From Sinorhizobium meliloti 4H41 (lineage in GTDB: Bacteria > Pseudomonadota > Alphaproteobacteria > Rhizobiales > Rhizobiaceae), in NCBI RefSeq assembly GCF_000375585.1, contig NZ_AQWP01000001.1:1192788-1256787 (forward strand): DNA of 64,000 nt, in the 5' to 3' direction. A program made the translations under genes and the position numbers. Shown in pieces: positions 8,233-16,777 of the stretch. The notes under the pieces are model-generated. The model saw nothing but the letters and a program-made list of their open reading frames with translations, did no database searches and was not told the DNA's origin. How positions within the stretch are numbered: the first letter of the stretch is position 1; every line of letters starts with the position of its first letter.

Positions 8233-9513
8233 ATGAAATCCGGACCCGGGTTCAGCACGCTTGCAATCCACGCCGGGGCCCAGCCGGACCCGACGACCGG
8301 CGCGCGGGCGACGCCGATCTACCAGACGACCAGCTTCGTCTTCAACGATACGGATCATGCGGCGGCACTTTTCGGCCTTCAGCAATTCGGCAATATCTAT
8401 ACCCGCATCATGAACCCGACCCAGGCGGTACTGGAGGAGCGGATCGCGGCGCTCGAAGGCGGGACCGCCGGCCTGGCCGTTTCCTCGGGGCATGCGGCCC
8501 AGCTGCTGGTTTTCCATACGATCATGAGGCCGGGTGACAATTTCGTTTCCGCCAGACAGCTTTACGGCGGGTCGGCAAATCAGTTCGGCCATGCCTTCAA
8601 GGCCTTCGACTGGCAGGTCCGTTGGGCCGATGCGGCCGAGCCCGAAAGCTTCGATGCGCAGATCGACGAACGCACCAAGGCGATCTTCATCGAAAGCCTC
8701 GCCAATCCGGGCGGCACCTTCGTCGATATAGCCGCGATCGCAGACGTCGCGCGGCGGCATGGACTGCCGCTTATCGTCGACAATACGATGGCGACGCCCT
8801 ATCTGATGCGGCCGCTCGAACACGGCGCCGATATCGTCGTCCATTCGCTCACCAAGTTCATCGGCGGTCATGGCAATTCGATGGGCGGGATCATCGTCGA
8901 CGGCGGTACGTTCGACTGGTCGAAATCCGGCAAGTATCCGCTGCTGTCGGAGCCCAGGCCGGAATATGGCGGCATCGTCCTGCACCAGGTCTTCGGCAAC
9001 TTCGCCTTCGCCATCGCCGCACGGGTACTGGGTCTGAGGGATTTCGGTCCGGCGATTTCGCCCTTCAACGCCTTCCTTATCCAGACCGGCGTCGAGACGC
9101 TGCCGCTGAGGATGCAGCGCCATTGCGACAACGCGCTGGAGGTCGCCAAATGGCTGAAGGGGCATGAGAAGGTGTCCTGGGTCCGCTATTCCGGGCTCGA
9201 AGGCGATCCGAACCACGCGCTGCAGCAGCGCTACTCGCCGAAGGGGGCGGGAGCCGTATTCACTTTCGGGCTCGCGGGCGGATACGAGGCGGGAAAGCGC
9301 TTTGTCGAGGCACTGGAAATGTTCTCCCATCTTGCCAATATCGGCGACACGCGTTCGCTCGTGATCCACCCCGCCTCGACCACGCACCGGCAGCTCACGC
9401 CGGAGCAGCAGGTCGCCGCAGGCGCCGGACCCGACGTCATCCGGTTGTCGGTCGGCATCGAGGACGTGGCCGACATCATTGCCGATCTGGAACAGGCGCT
9501 GGGGAAGGCCTGA
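8233..9513 (+). CDS. metY: O-acetylhomoserine sulfhydrylase (aminocarboxypropyltransferase)
   Basis: This 426-residue, PLP-dependent Cys/Met-metabolism enzyme should make homocysteine directly from O-acetylhomoserine and sulfide in the cytosol. The PLP lysine is Lys208 in HSLTKFIGGHG; YTRIMNPT near residue 56, SSGHAAQL near 84 and VDNTMATPY near 182 are family landmarks, and the length fits MetY rather than the shorter MetB/MetC. A GAGGAACGACG sequence precedes the ATG. The 27-bp gap upstream leaves no room for a SAM riboswitch of its own. Confidence 0.92.
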   Translation: MKSGPGFSTLAIHAGAQPDPTTGARATPIYQTTSFVFNDTDHAAALFGLQQFGNIYTRIMNPTQAVLEERIAALEGGTAGLAVSSGHAAQLLVFHTIMRPGDNFVSARQLYGGSANQFGHAFKAFDWQVRWADAAEPESFDAQIDERTKAIFIESLANPGGTFVDIAAIADVARRHGLPLIVDNTMATPYLMRPLEHGADIVVHSLTKFIGGHGNSMGGIIVDGGTFDWSKSGKYPLLSEPRPEYGGIVLHQVFGNFAFAIAARVLGLRDFGPAISPFNAFLIQTGVETLPLRMQRHCDNALEVAKWLKGHEKVSWVRYSGLEGDPNHALQQRYSPKGAGAVFTFGLAGGYEAGKRFVEALEMFSHLANIGDTRSLVIHPASTTHRQLTPEQQVAAGAGPDVIRLSVGIEDVADIIADLEQALGKA

Positions 9514-9541
9514 GAGGCACGGCAGGACGTGGAGGCTTCTT

Positions 9542-9883
9542 ATGGGCCATATGCTGAAATTCGATCCGTCTTGCGTCGAGGCTGAGATCGGGGCGCCGGC
9601 GCCCGACAGGCTGATTTCTGGAAATCCGGAATTTCGCACCTGGAATATCGAGGAGGCCGGCGGGCTCTATGCGGGCATATGGGAAGCCACGCCCGGCAAG
9701 TGGCGGATCGTCTATGACGAGTGGGAATATTTCCACATCCTTTCCGGTCATTCCATCGTGACCGAAGAGGGCGGGGAGCCCCTTCATCTCGAAGCCGGCG
9801 ACAGCCTGGTGTTGAGACCCGGCTTCAAGGGAACCTGGGAAGTCGTTGAAACGACTCGCAAGGACTACGTGATCCGCGTCTGA
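9542..9883 (+). CDS. cupin domain protein (DUF861 type)
   Basis: A 113-residue single-domain cupin. GLYAGIWEATPGKWRI, EWEYFHILSGHSIVTEEGGEPLHLEAGDSLVL and GFKGTWEV follow the DUF861 pattern seen in small sugar- or ureidoglycine-type cupins. The enzymatic role is unknown. A GGAGG lies 8 bp before the ATG. It is 28 bp downstream of metY and likely co-transcribed; it converges on the P450 gene with only 6 bp between the two stop codons. Confidence 0.82.
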   Translation: MGHMLKFDPSCVEAEIGAPAPDRLISGNPEFRTWNIEEAGGLYAGIWEATPGKWRIVYDEWEYFHILSGHSIVTEEGGEPLHLEAGDSLVLRPGFKGTWEVVETTRKDYVIRV

Positions 9884-9889
9884 CGCCGC

Positions 9890-11137
9890 TCACCAGACCA
9901 GATCGAGCCGCTCCAGACCATGAAAGTGGAACGCGTCCTTGACCGGCGGCTCGTTCCTGAGCCGCATTCCGGGAAGCCGCCGGAACAGGATCGGCAGGGA
10001 AATCTGCAGCTCCAGCCGTGCCAGCGGTGCGCCGATGCAGAAATGCAGGCCGGCGCCGAACGAGACGTTGGCGCCTTCGTTGCGATCCGGCCTGAACGTA
10101 TCGGGAGAGGAGAATTTGCGCGGATCGACGTTCGCCGCCCCCAGCATCAGGCCGATCTTGTCCCCCTTCCTGAGGGCGATGCCGTCCTCCAGCTCGATAT
10201 CCATGAGCGCGTAGCGCTGAAAGATATGCAAGGGCGCGGCGAAGCGCAGACACTCTTCCACGGTGCGCTCCGTCGTCTTCTCGTCCGAAAAAAGCTCGGT
10301 GGGGGAGAGGCCGGACTGCAGGATCGTGTGCACGGCATTGCCGATCTGATGAACCGTCGCCTCGTGGCCCGCATTCAGAAGGAGGACCGTGGTCGAAATC
10401 AGCTCCGCATCCGACAGGCGCTCGCCGTCTTTCTCCGAGGTGATCATATGCGTGAGCAGGTCGTCGGCGGGGTTTGCCCGCTTCTCCGCTATGATTCCCT
10501 TCAGGTAGTCGGCGAACTCCGCCGATGCTTGGTTGGCGTCGAACTCCGTTTCCAGGCTGGGATTGAACACGTACATCTTCACCATGCGGTGCGACCAGTC
10601 GAGCAGACGCGGCGCCGCTTCGACCGGGATGCCGAGCATCCGCGCGATGATGGTGACCGGGATCGTCTCGGCATAGGTCTTCAACAGCTCGGTCTGGCCA
10701 TCCTTCTCGAAGCCGTCGATCACCGCATGCGAGAGCGCCTCGATTTCCGGCCTGAGCTGTTCGATCTGACGGGAGACGAAGGCGCGATTGACGAGCGTGC
10801 GCAGCCGCGTATGGGCCGGCGGCTCCAGTTCGAGCAGCGAGTGTTCCTCCAGCGCATCGAAAGCCTTCAGATGCGGTTTCGGTTCCGGCATGCCGAGTTC
10901 TTCCCGGGTGGCGACATGCAGGATCTGCCGGCCGAAGCGCCGGTCGCGCAATAGACTGTTCACCTGCTCGTAGCCCGCAAAGAACCACTGCTGCGGCTCC
11001 TCCCAGAAAAAGGCCGGACATTGCGCATGAAGCGCCGCGTAGGCCGGCAGCGGATTGCGGAAGAAGCGGGGGTTGCGGACGTCCAGGGAGACGCGCCGGG
11101 CGGGGCCGTCGATGGTGATACCGGGGGCGATGGACAT
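9890..11137 (-). CDS. cytochrome P450
   Basis: A 415-residue soluble bacterial P450. The heme-binding signature FGAGLHFCIGAPLAR gives the axial thiolate Cys367, the K-helix ExxR is Glu295-Arg298 (EECLR), and the oxygen-activating I-helix is AGHEAT at 256-261, though Glu replaces the usual acidic Asp. DRRFG and PPAHTRLRTLV are also typical. It would hydroxylate an unknown substrate using ferredoxin-type partners; no redox partner gene is adjacent. It is divergent from the EEP-family gene at 11310. Confidence 0.93.
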   Translation of the reverse strand: MSIAPGITIDGPARRVSLDVRNPRFFRNPLPAYAALHAQCPAFFWEEPQQWFFAGYEQVNSLLRDRRFGRQILHVATREELGMPEPKPHLKAFDALEEHSLLELEPPAHTRLRTLVNRAFVSRQIEQLRPEIEALSHAVIDGFEKDGQTELLKTYAETIPVTIIARMLGIPVEAAPRLLDWSHRMVKMYVFNPSLETEFDANQASAEFADYLKGIIAEKRANPADDLLTHMITSEKDGERLSDAELISTTVLLLNAGHEATVHQIGNAVHTILQSGLSPTELFSDEKTTERTVEECLRFAAPLHIFQRYALMDIELEDGIALRKGDKIGLMLGAANVDPRKFSSPDTFRPDRNEGANVSFGAGLHFCIGAPLARLELQISLPILFRRLPGMRLRNEPPVKDAFHFHGLERLDLVW

Positions 11138-11309
11138 GATATCGACTCTTCGAATGCTGCGATCGGATGGCGATCCGCATCTCTATTGCGCCATGAGGGC
11201 TGACTGCAAGTGCCTTCGGCACCGGAAGGAACAACATCGCCGCTAGCTACTTTTCCGGTAGCACCGCCCGACCTATTTGAGCATGATGCGGCAGCAAGCA
11301 GGGAGCGGC

Positions 11310-12167
11310 ATGGCAAAGACGCAAGGCAATCTATCCGCGGGCATCATGGCAGCGATACGAAAGCGGCGGCCGACGGTCGTCAACCGTGATGCCGCCGTGA
11401 ACCGCGGCGACATCGTGATCGCTTCCTATAATATCCACAAATGCGTGGGCACCGACGGGCGCTTCGACCCGCCGCGAATTGCGCAGGTCATCGCCGAGAT
11501 CGGTGCGGATATCGTCGCGCTTCAGGAGGCCGACCAGAGATTCGGCGAGCGCGCGGGGCTCCTCGATCTCGAGCACCTGCGCCGTGAGGCGCATCTTGTC
11601 TCCGTTCCGATCTCGCCTTTCAGCGAGAAGGGCCACGGATGGCATGGCAACGTCCTGCTTATCCGTGAGGGCGCGGTTTCCGACGTGCGGCAGCTGAAAT
11701 TGCCGGGCGTCGAGCCGCGCGGCGCCCTCGTCGTCGATCTCGACCTGAAGGCGGGTCCCTTGCGGGTGATCGCCGCCCACCTTGGCCTGCTGCGTCATTC
11801 CCGGGCGCGCCAGGCGGAATCGCTTTTGAAGGCGACGGCGGACGGCGCCGGCCGTCCGACGCTGCTGATCGGCGACCTCAACGAATGGCGCATGGGCAAA
11901 CGCTCCTCGCTCAGCTTCCTCAGTCCTATATTCGACCCGTCGCATTCAGCCGTTGCCAGCTTCCCCTCGCGTTTTCCGCTGCTGCCGCTCGACCGGGTGC
12001 TCGGCAATCCGCATCATCTCGTAACCTCGGTGGCCGTGCACGACACGCCCCTGGCGCGAGTGGCTTCGGACCATCTGCCCGTCAAGGCCTCGATCGATCT
12101 CAAGGTCGTCCAGAAGGACGGCCCCGAAGGTGAGGAAGCCCGATTGGCCGATGCGGGGCAGGGATAG
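11310..12167 (+). CDS. endonuclease/exonuclease/phosphatase (EEP) family protein
   Basis: A 285-residue protein with EEP-fold catalytic motifs: ASYNIHKC near residue 37, ALQEAD, LIGDLNEW and the final SDHLPVKA containing the catalytic Asp-His. The family includes DNases, phosphodiesterases and inositol or sphingolipid phosphatases, so the substrate is open. The N-terminus is basic with no obvious signal peptide. I start at 11310 because GGGAGCGG precedes it; an ATG at 11277 lacks such a site. The phospholipase D gene follows 80 bp downstream and the pair may act on the same lipids or nucleic acids. Confidence 0.85.
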   Translation: MAKTQGNLSAGIMAAIRKRRPTVVNRDAAVNRGDIVIASYNIHKCVGTDGRFDPPRIAQVIAEIGADIVALQEADQRFGERAGLLDLEHLRREAHLVSVPISPFSEKGHGWHGNVLLIREGAVSDVRQLKLPGVEPRGALVVDLDLKAGPLRVIAAHLGLLRHSRARQAESLLKATADGAGRPTLLIGDLNEWRMGKRSSLSFLSPIFDPSHSAVASFPSRFPLLPLDRVLGNPHHLVTSVAVHDTPLARVASDHLPVKASIDLKVVQKDGPEGEEARLADAGQG

Positions 12168-12247
12168 CGGTGTCGCACGCGCCATGGAGGGCGCAGTGGT
12201 CGCCGTCGTACTTTGGTTTCCGCATGTTTCATCCTTGATCGGCTCCG

Positions 12248-13831
12248 GTGAAACTTGCGGCAGGGCAGCGTCTGATGTTGTCGTGGATTGCACTTTTTCT
12301 CGTAGCGCTCTGCGGGCTCTTCCTGGTCGCGGTCCTCTACGTTTACGGCTGGTTTGGTCGCAGGCCGCGGATCGAACCATCATTCGCGCTCCCCATCGGC
12401 GGAGACGAGACGCGCATCGATCTGCATCTCGGCCCGCTGCTGGGTGCCGCCCAACCCGGCGAGAGCGTGGTCGCGCTCATTTCCGATAACATCGAAGCCT
12501 TCGTTGCGCGGGCGCTTTCGGCCCGCCGGGCGGGGCGCAGCCTGGACCTGCAATACTACTACTGGAAGGACGACCTGACGGGGTTTCTGCTGACGCGCGA
12601 GATCATCCGGGCGGCCGACCGCGGCGTTCGCGTCCGCCTGCTGCTCGATGATATCAATGCGGGCATCCATGACCGTCTCTGCATTTCGCTCGACGCACAT
12701 CCGAATGTCGACGTACGGCTCTTCAATCCAAGCCGGGCACGAACGGACCGCTTCCGCCGCGGGTTCGAAATGGCGATACGGGCCTTCAGTGCGACGCGCC
12801 GGATGCACAACAAGCTGTGGGTCGCCGATGGCCGGCTGGCGATATCCGGTGGGCGCAATATCGGCGATGCCTATTTCGACGCGGCCGAACTGTCGAACTT
12901 CCGTGACCTCGACGTCTGGATGGCGGGGCCGGTCGTCGACCAGGCGACGGCCATGTTCGATCTCTACTGGAACAGCACGTCGGTGCTGCCGATCGCCGCG
13001 CTCAGGACGCCGCGCAAGCAGTACCTTCCGGCGCTGAGAGAGGCGCTGGACGCGCTGGCGTGCACGGCGGCCGCGCGCTTCTACCTCGAAAGGGTCGCAG
13101 ACGCGGGTCCCGGCCCCTATTGGGGGAGCCGGACCCTCCATCGCAGCGCGGATATGCGCATGGCGTTCGACCCGCCGGAAAAGGCGCTGATGCAGAAGCG
13201 GCAGAACTGGCTGTTGCGCGAACTGTTCCCGCTGATCAAGGGCGCCAGGCGTGATCTGCGGATCATCTCGCCTTACTTCGTCCCCGGCGCAGCGGGGACG
13301 CGCGTGCTGGCGCTGCTCGCGGGAAAGGGCGCTAGGGTGGCGGTGCTGACGAATTCGCTTGCCGCAACCGACGTCGCGGCGGTGCATGGCGGCTACGTGA
13401 AGTATCGCAAAGGCCTGCTTGACGGCGGTGTCGAGCTTTACGAGCTCAAGGAGCGCGGCGATTTCTTCGATCGTCACCGTATGTCGCTGTTCGGAGCGCG
13501 AAACGCGAGCCTCCACACCAAGGCCTTCGTCGTCGACGGCCTGTGCGGCTATGTTGGCTCCATGAATTTCGATCCGCGTTCCGCGTCGCTCAACACCGAG
13601 ATGGGCATCGTCTTCTCCGACGAGGCGCTCGCCGCCGAGCTTCAGTCGATCTTCGACGAGGAAACGGCGCCGGAGCGAAGCTATCGCCTTATGCTTAAGG
13701 ACGGCCGGCCCGCGTGGCGGGACCGGACGAACGGCTCCCTGCGGCTGCTGCGGCGCGAGCCGGACGCAAGCATCCTCCGCCGGCTTATCGCCGGCGTGAT
13801 CCGCTTTCTGCCGTTGGAGTCCCAGCTTTGA
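12248..13831 (+). CDS. phospholipase D-like / cardiolipin synthase-like protein
   Basis: A 527-residue protein with one N-terminal membrane segment (residues 10-35) and two HKD half-sites: MHNKLWVADGRLAISGGRN near residue 185 and LHTKAFVVDGLCGYVGSMN near 425. This bipartite phospholipase D structure transfers phosphatidyl groups, as in cardiolipin synthases, or hydrolyses phosphodiesters at the membrane. Upstream elements such as YYYWKDDLTGFLL and RVRLLLDDINAG are typical. It starts with GTG at 12248; an internal ATG at 12275 is possible. Confidence 0.88.
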   Translation: MKLAAGQRLMLSWIALFLVALCGLFLVAVLYVYGWFGRRPRIEPSFALPIGGDETRIDLHLGPLLGAAQPGESVVALISDNIEAFVARALSARRAGRSLDLQYYYWKDDLTGFLLTREIIRAADRGVRVRLLLDDINAGIHDRLCISLDAHPNVDVRLFNPSRARTDRFRRGFEMAIRAFSATRRMHNKLWVADGRLAISGGRNIGDAYFDAAELSNFRDLDVWMAGPVVDQATAMFDLYWNSTSVLPIAALRTPRKQYLPALREALDALACTAAARFYLERVADAGPGPYWGSRTLHRSADMRMAFDPPEKALMQKRQNWLLRELFPLIKGARRDLRIISPYFVPGAAGTRVLALLAGKGARVAVLTNSLAATDVAAVHGGYVKYRKGLLDGGVELYELKERGDFFDRHRMSLFGARNASLHTKAFVVDGLCGYVGSMNFDPRSASLNTEMGIVFSDEALAAELQSIFDEETAPERSYRLMLKDGRPAWRDRTNGSLRLLRREPDASILRRLIAGVIRFLPLESQL

Positions 13832-14009
13832 AACGCGTCGGAATTTACCAGTCGTTTACCGCGCTCCTGCGAATGCCTGTGAGGAAGGCGCCCGGGGGCA
13901 TGCGCGACGGCATCAAGAATTGGAAAATTGTTCTACCGCCAATCCGCCACGCCGATAAAAAGGTCTGGACCCCGGGCCTGCGACTATTCAGTTTATCGAA
14001 TGTTCGCGT

Positions 14010-14039
14010 CTTGAAGTGAAGGGCATTGACACTCTATGT
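14010..14039 (+). promoter_or_regulatory. candidate RpoH (heat-shock) promoter of clpP
   Basis: CTTGAA (14010-14015) is followed after 16 nt by CTCTATGT, close to the rhizobial RpoH pattern (CTTGAA, then a C-rich -10 ending in AT-T). It lies 69 bp before the clpP start. An overlapping TTGACA at 14026 could serve sigma70. The assignment is by eye only. Confidence 0.45.
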
Positions 14040-14107
14040 AAGGTCTGAGGCTTATCCGATGATTCCGGTCCGCGAAGGGATGCGGTCCCGATTGATGAAG
14101 GTTCGAT

Positions 14108-14734
14108 ATGAGAAATCCAGTTGATACGGCCATGGCGCTGGTGCCGATGGTTGTTGAGCAGACCAATCGCGGCGAGCGATCCTACGATATCTATTCGCGA
14201 CTGCTCAAGGAGCGCATCATCTTCCTGACGGGGCCTGTCGAAGACCACATGGCGACGCTGGTCTGCGCACAGTTGCTGTTCCTCGAGGCGGAAAACCCGA
14301 AGAAGGAAGTCGCTCTCTACATCAACTCTCCGGGCGGTGTCGTGACAGCGGGCATGGCGATCTACGACACCATGCAGTTCATCAAGCCGGCGGTCTCGAC
14401 GCTCTGCATCGGTCAGGCGGCGTCGATGGGCTCGCTGCTGCTTGCCGCCGGTCACAAGGACATGCGCTTCGCAACGCCCAATTCGCGGATAATGGTCCAC
14501 CAGCCCTCCGGCGGGTTCCAGGGTCAGGCGTCCGACATCGAACGGCATGCACGCGACATTCTCAAGATGAAGCGCCGGTTGAACGAGGTTTACGTCAAGC
14601 ATTGCGGCCGCACCTACGAAGAAGTCGAGCAGACGCTCGACCGCGATCATTTCATGAGTGCGGACGAGGCGCTCGACTGGGGTTTGATCGACAAGGTGAT
14701 CACGTCGCGCGATGCGGTCGAGGGCATGGAATAG
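14108..14734 (+). CDS. clpP: ATP-dependent Clp protease proteolytic subunit
   Basis: A 208-residue serine peptidase forming the tetradecameric barrel of the Clp protease. The catalytic triad is visible: Ser106 in GQAASMGS, His131 in MVHQPSGG and Asp180 in [18 protein letters not shown] and the IGF-type docking region for ClpX are conserved. It directly precedes clpX, 294 bp apart, as in many proteobacteria. The gap holds a weak inverted repeat (TGTGTC/GACACA, 14752-14779) and presumably a clpX promoter, but I find no clear -35/-10 pair. Confidence 0.97.
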
Positions 14735-15028
14735 GTTCGAACACGGGCTTTTGTGTCGCCACAGATGTAATTGTGACACATTTGTAATGGCGAAGGGGCT
14801 TTATCCAAGGGGCAAAGCCGTTAATATGAATCCTTAATGCTATGTTGGAACAAGGAGCATAGCATTCGGATTTGATGGGGAGAGTCGTTGCAACCGGTGA
14901 TCGGGCCTCCGCCCGGGACGGTGAGTACTCCCAAGAGCCTTGGGCGGCGCCTGGAGCCGACGTGCAAGGCGAACTGAGTGTCCGTGATATCTTTCCGAAG
15001 GTGTCCGGCGTGCTGGAAGGAAGTGGAA

Positions 15029-16306
15029 ATGAGCAAGGTCAGCGGTAGCAACGGCGGTGACTCGAAGAATACTCTCTATTGTTCGTTTTGCGGCAAGAGC
15101 CAGCATGAAGTCCGCAAGCTGATTGCCGGACCGACCGTGTTCATCTGCGATGAATGCGTCGAACTCTGCATGGACATCATCCGCGAAGAGAACAAGACCT
15201 CGATGGTCAAGTCCCGCGACGGCGTTCCGACGCCGCAGGAGATCATCAAGGTCCTCGACGAATACGTCATCGGCCAGCAACAGGCCAAGCGTATCCTGTC
15301 GGTCGCCGTGCATAACCACTACAAGCGCCTAGCCCATGCGGCAAAGAGCAGCGACGTGGAGCTTGCGAAGTCGAACATCATGCTGGTCGGGCCGACCGGC
15401 TGCGGCAAGACCTATCTGGCGCAGACGCTCGCTCGCATCATCGACGTTCCCTTCACGATGGCGGACGCGACGACGCTGACCGAGGCCGGCTATGTCGGTG
15501 AGGACGTCGAGAACATCATCCTCAAGCTCCTGCAGGCGGCCGATTACAACGTCGAGCGCGCCCAGCGCGGCATCGTCTACATCGATGAGGTCGACAAGAT
15601 TTCCCGTAAGTCCGACAACCCGTCGATCACGCGCGACGTTTCGGGCGAGGGCGTGCAGCAGGCGCTTCTGAAGATCATGGAAGGTACCGTCGCATCGGTC
15701 CCGCCCCAGGGCGGCCGCAAGCATCCGCAGCAGGAGTTCCTGCAGGTGGACACGACGAATATCCTCTTCATCTGCGGCGGCGCTTTTGCGGGCCTCGACA
15801 AGATCATCTCCGCCCGCGGCGAGAAGACGTCGATCGGCTTCGGCGCGACGGTGCGCGCTCCGGAAGACCGGCGCGTCGGCGAGGTGCTGCGCGAGCTCGA
15901 ACCGGAAGATCTGGTGAAGTTCGGCCTGATCCCGGAATTCATCGGGCGCTTGCCGGTTCTGGCGACGCTCGAGGATCTCGACGAGGATGCGCTGATCCAG
16001 ATCCTGTCGGAGCCGAAGAACGCTCTGGTGAAGCAGTATCAGCGGCTTTTCGAAATGGAAGACGTCGAACTGAACTTCCACGAGGACGCGCTGCGTGAGA
16101 TCGCCCGCCGTGCCATCGTCCGCAAGACCGGCGCACGCGGCCTGCGTTCGATCATGGAGAAGATCCTGCTCGACACCATGTTCGAACTGCCGACGCTGGA
16201 AGGCGTTCGCGAAGTCGTCATTTCGGACGAGGTCGTCAAGGGAACGGCGCGGCCGCTCTATATCTACTCGGAGCGTTCCGAGGAGAAGACCAACGTTTCG
16301 GCTTGA
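15029..16306 (+). CDS. clpX: ATP-dependent Clp protease ATP-binding subunit ClpX
   Basis: A 425-residue AAA+ unfoldase that selects substrates and feeds them to ClpP. The N-terminal zinc-binding domain has Cys18, Cys21, Cys40 and Cys43; the AAA+ core has Walker A GPTGCGKT, Walker [11 protein letters not shown], the GYVGEDVE pore loop, the IGFGA loop that grips ClpP, and sensor-2 GARGLRS. I start at 15029, where [10 protein letters not shown] begins the usual N-terminus. The terminator at 16362-16384 follows. Confidence 0.97.
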   Translation: MSKVSGSNGGDSKNTLYCSFCGKSQHEVRKLIAGPTVFICDECVELCMDIIREENKTSMVKSRDGVPTPQEIIKVLDEYVIGQQQAKRILSVAVHNHYKRLAHAAKSSDVELAKSNIMLVGPTGCGKTYLAQTLARIIDVPFTMADATTLTEAGYVGEDVENIILKLLQAADYNVERAQRGIVYIDEVDKISRKSDNPSITRDVSGEGVQQALLKIMEGTVASVPPQGGRKHPQQEFLQVDTTNILFICGGAFAGLDKIISARGEKTSIGFGATVRAPEDRRVGEVLRELEPEDLVKFGLIPEFIGRLPVLATLEDLDEDALIQILSEPKNALVKQYQRLFEMEDVELNFHEDALREIARRAIVRKTGARGLRSIMEKILLDTMFELPTLEGVREVVISDEVVKGTARPLYIYSERSEEKTNVSA

Positions 16307-16361
16307 GCCTCAAGCGCAGCGCGTCTTATCGGGCGCGCTCGCCGCTCACGATTGTTTGAAG

Positions 16362-16384
16362 AGCCCCCCGCGTGGGGGCTTTTT
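16362..16384 (+). terminator. intrinsic terminator of clpX
   Basis: AGCCCCC pairs with GGGGGCT around a 5-nt loop, and a run of five T follows (16380-16384). It sits 56 bp after the clpX stop. Confidence 0.85.
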
Positions 16385-16777
16385 CATGTGACGCCGTTGC
16401 GATCGTGCCGGCGAAGCGGTCCGGAACCGGCATTTTCGAGGACGGCTCTGCAGCCGCCGTTCGGGCCCGTTCCCTCGAATGTTTCAGTTCAAAATCATGG
16501 TGATCGCACCAATCGATTGTTGCTAAAGTGCCGCAACAACGCGATGATGCGCAGATTCAATGGATGCGTATTTGCAGGCCGCGATATCCGGGCAGGTCGC
16601 AAGGTCTGCAACAGCATCCGAGCTTAAAGGTCGGGGATTATCCATGAAGGCGGGGATTGCGCCGTACCTTGAAAAGGCCTCTCTTGCACTCCACTTTCAT
16701 GTACGAAATGTGACAGCCGGGAGTGCCGCAGAGGCTCCCGGAAACGGGCCCGAACTTCGGGACGGAAAGGAAATGAT
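16385..16777 (+). promoter_or_regulatory. lon upstream region with candidate heat-shock promoter
   Basis: About 390 bp without a credible gene. Near its end CTTGAA (16668-16673) is followed after 17 nt by CCACTTT, a partial match to an RpoH -35/-10 pair and about 80 bp before lon. GAAAGGAAA precedes the lon ATG. I see no other signal in this stretch. Confidence 0.4.

Noticed and set aside
14752..14779. TGTGTC/GACACA inverted repeat after clpP as a terminator
   Set aside because: The stem is only 6 bp with a 16-nt loop and no clear T-run follows.
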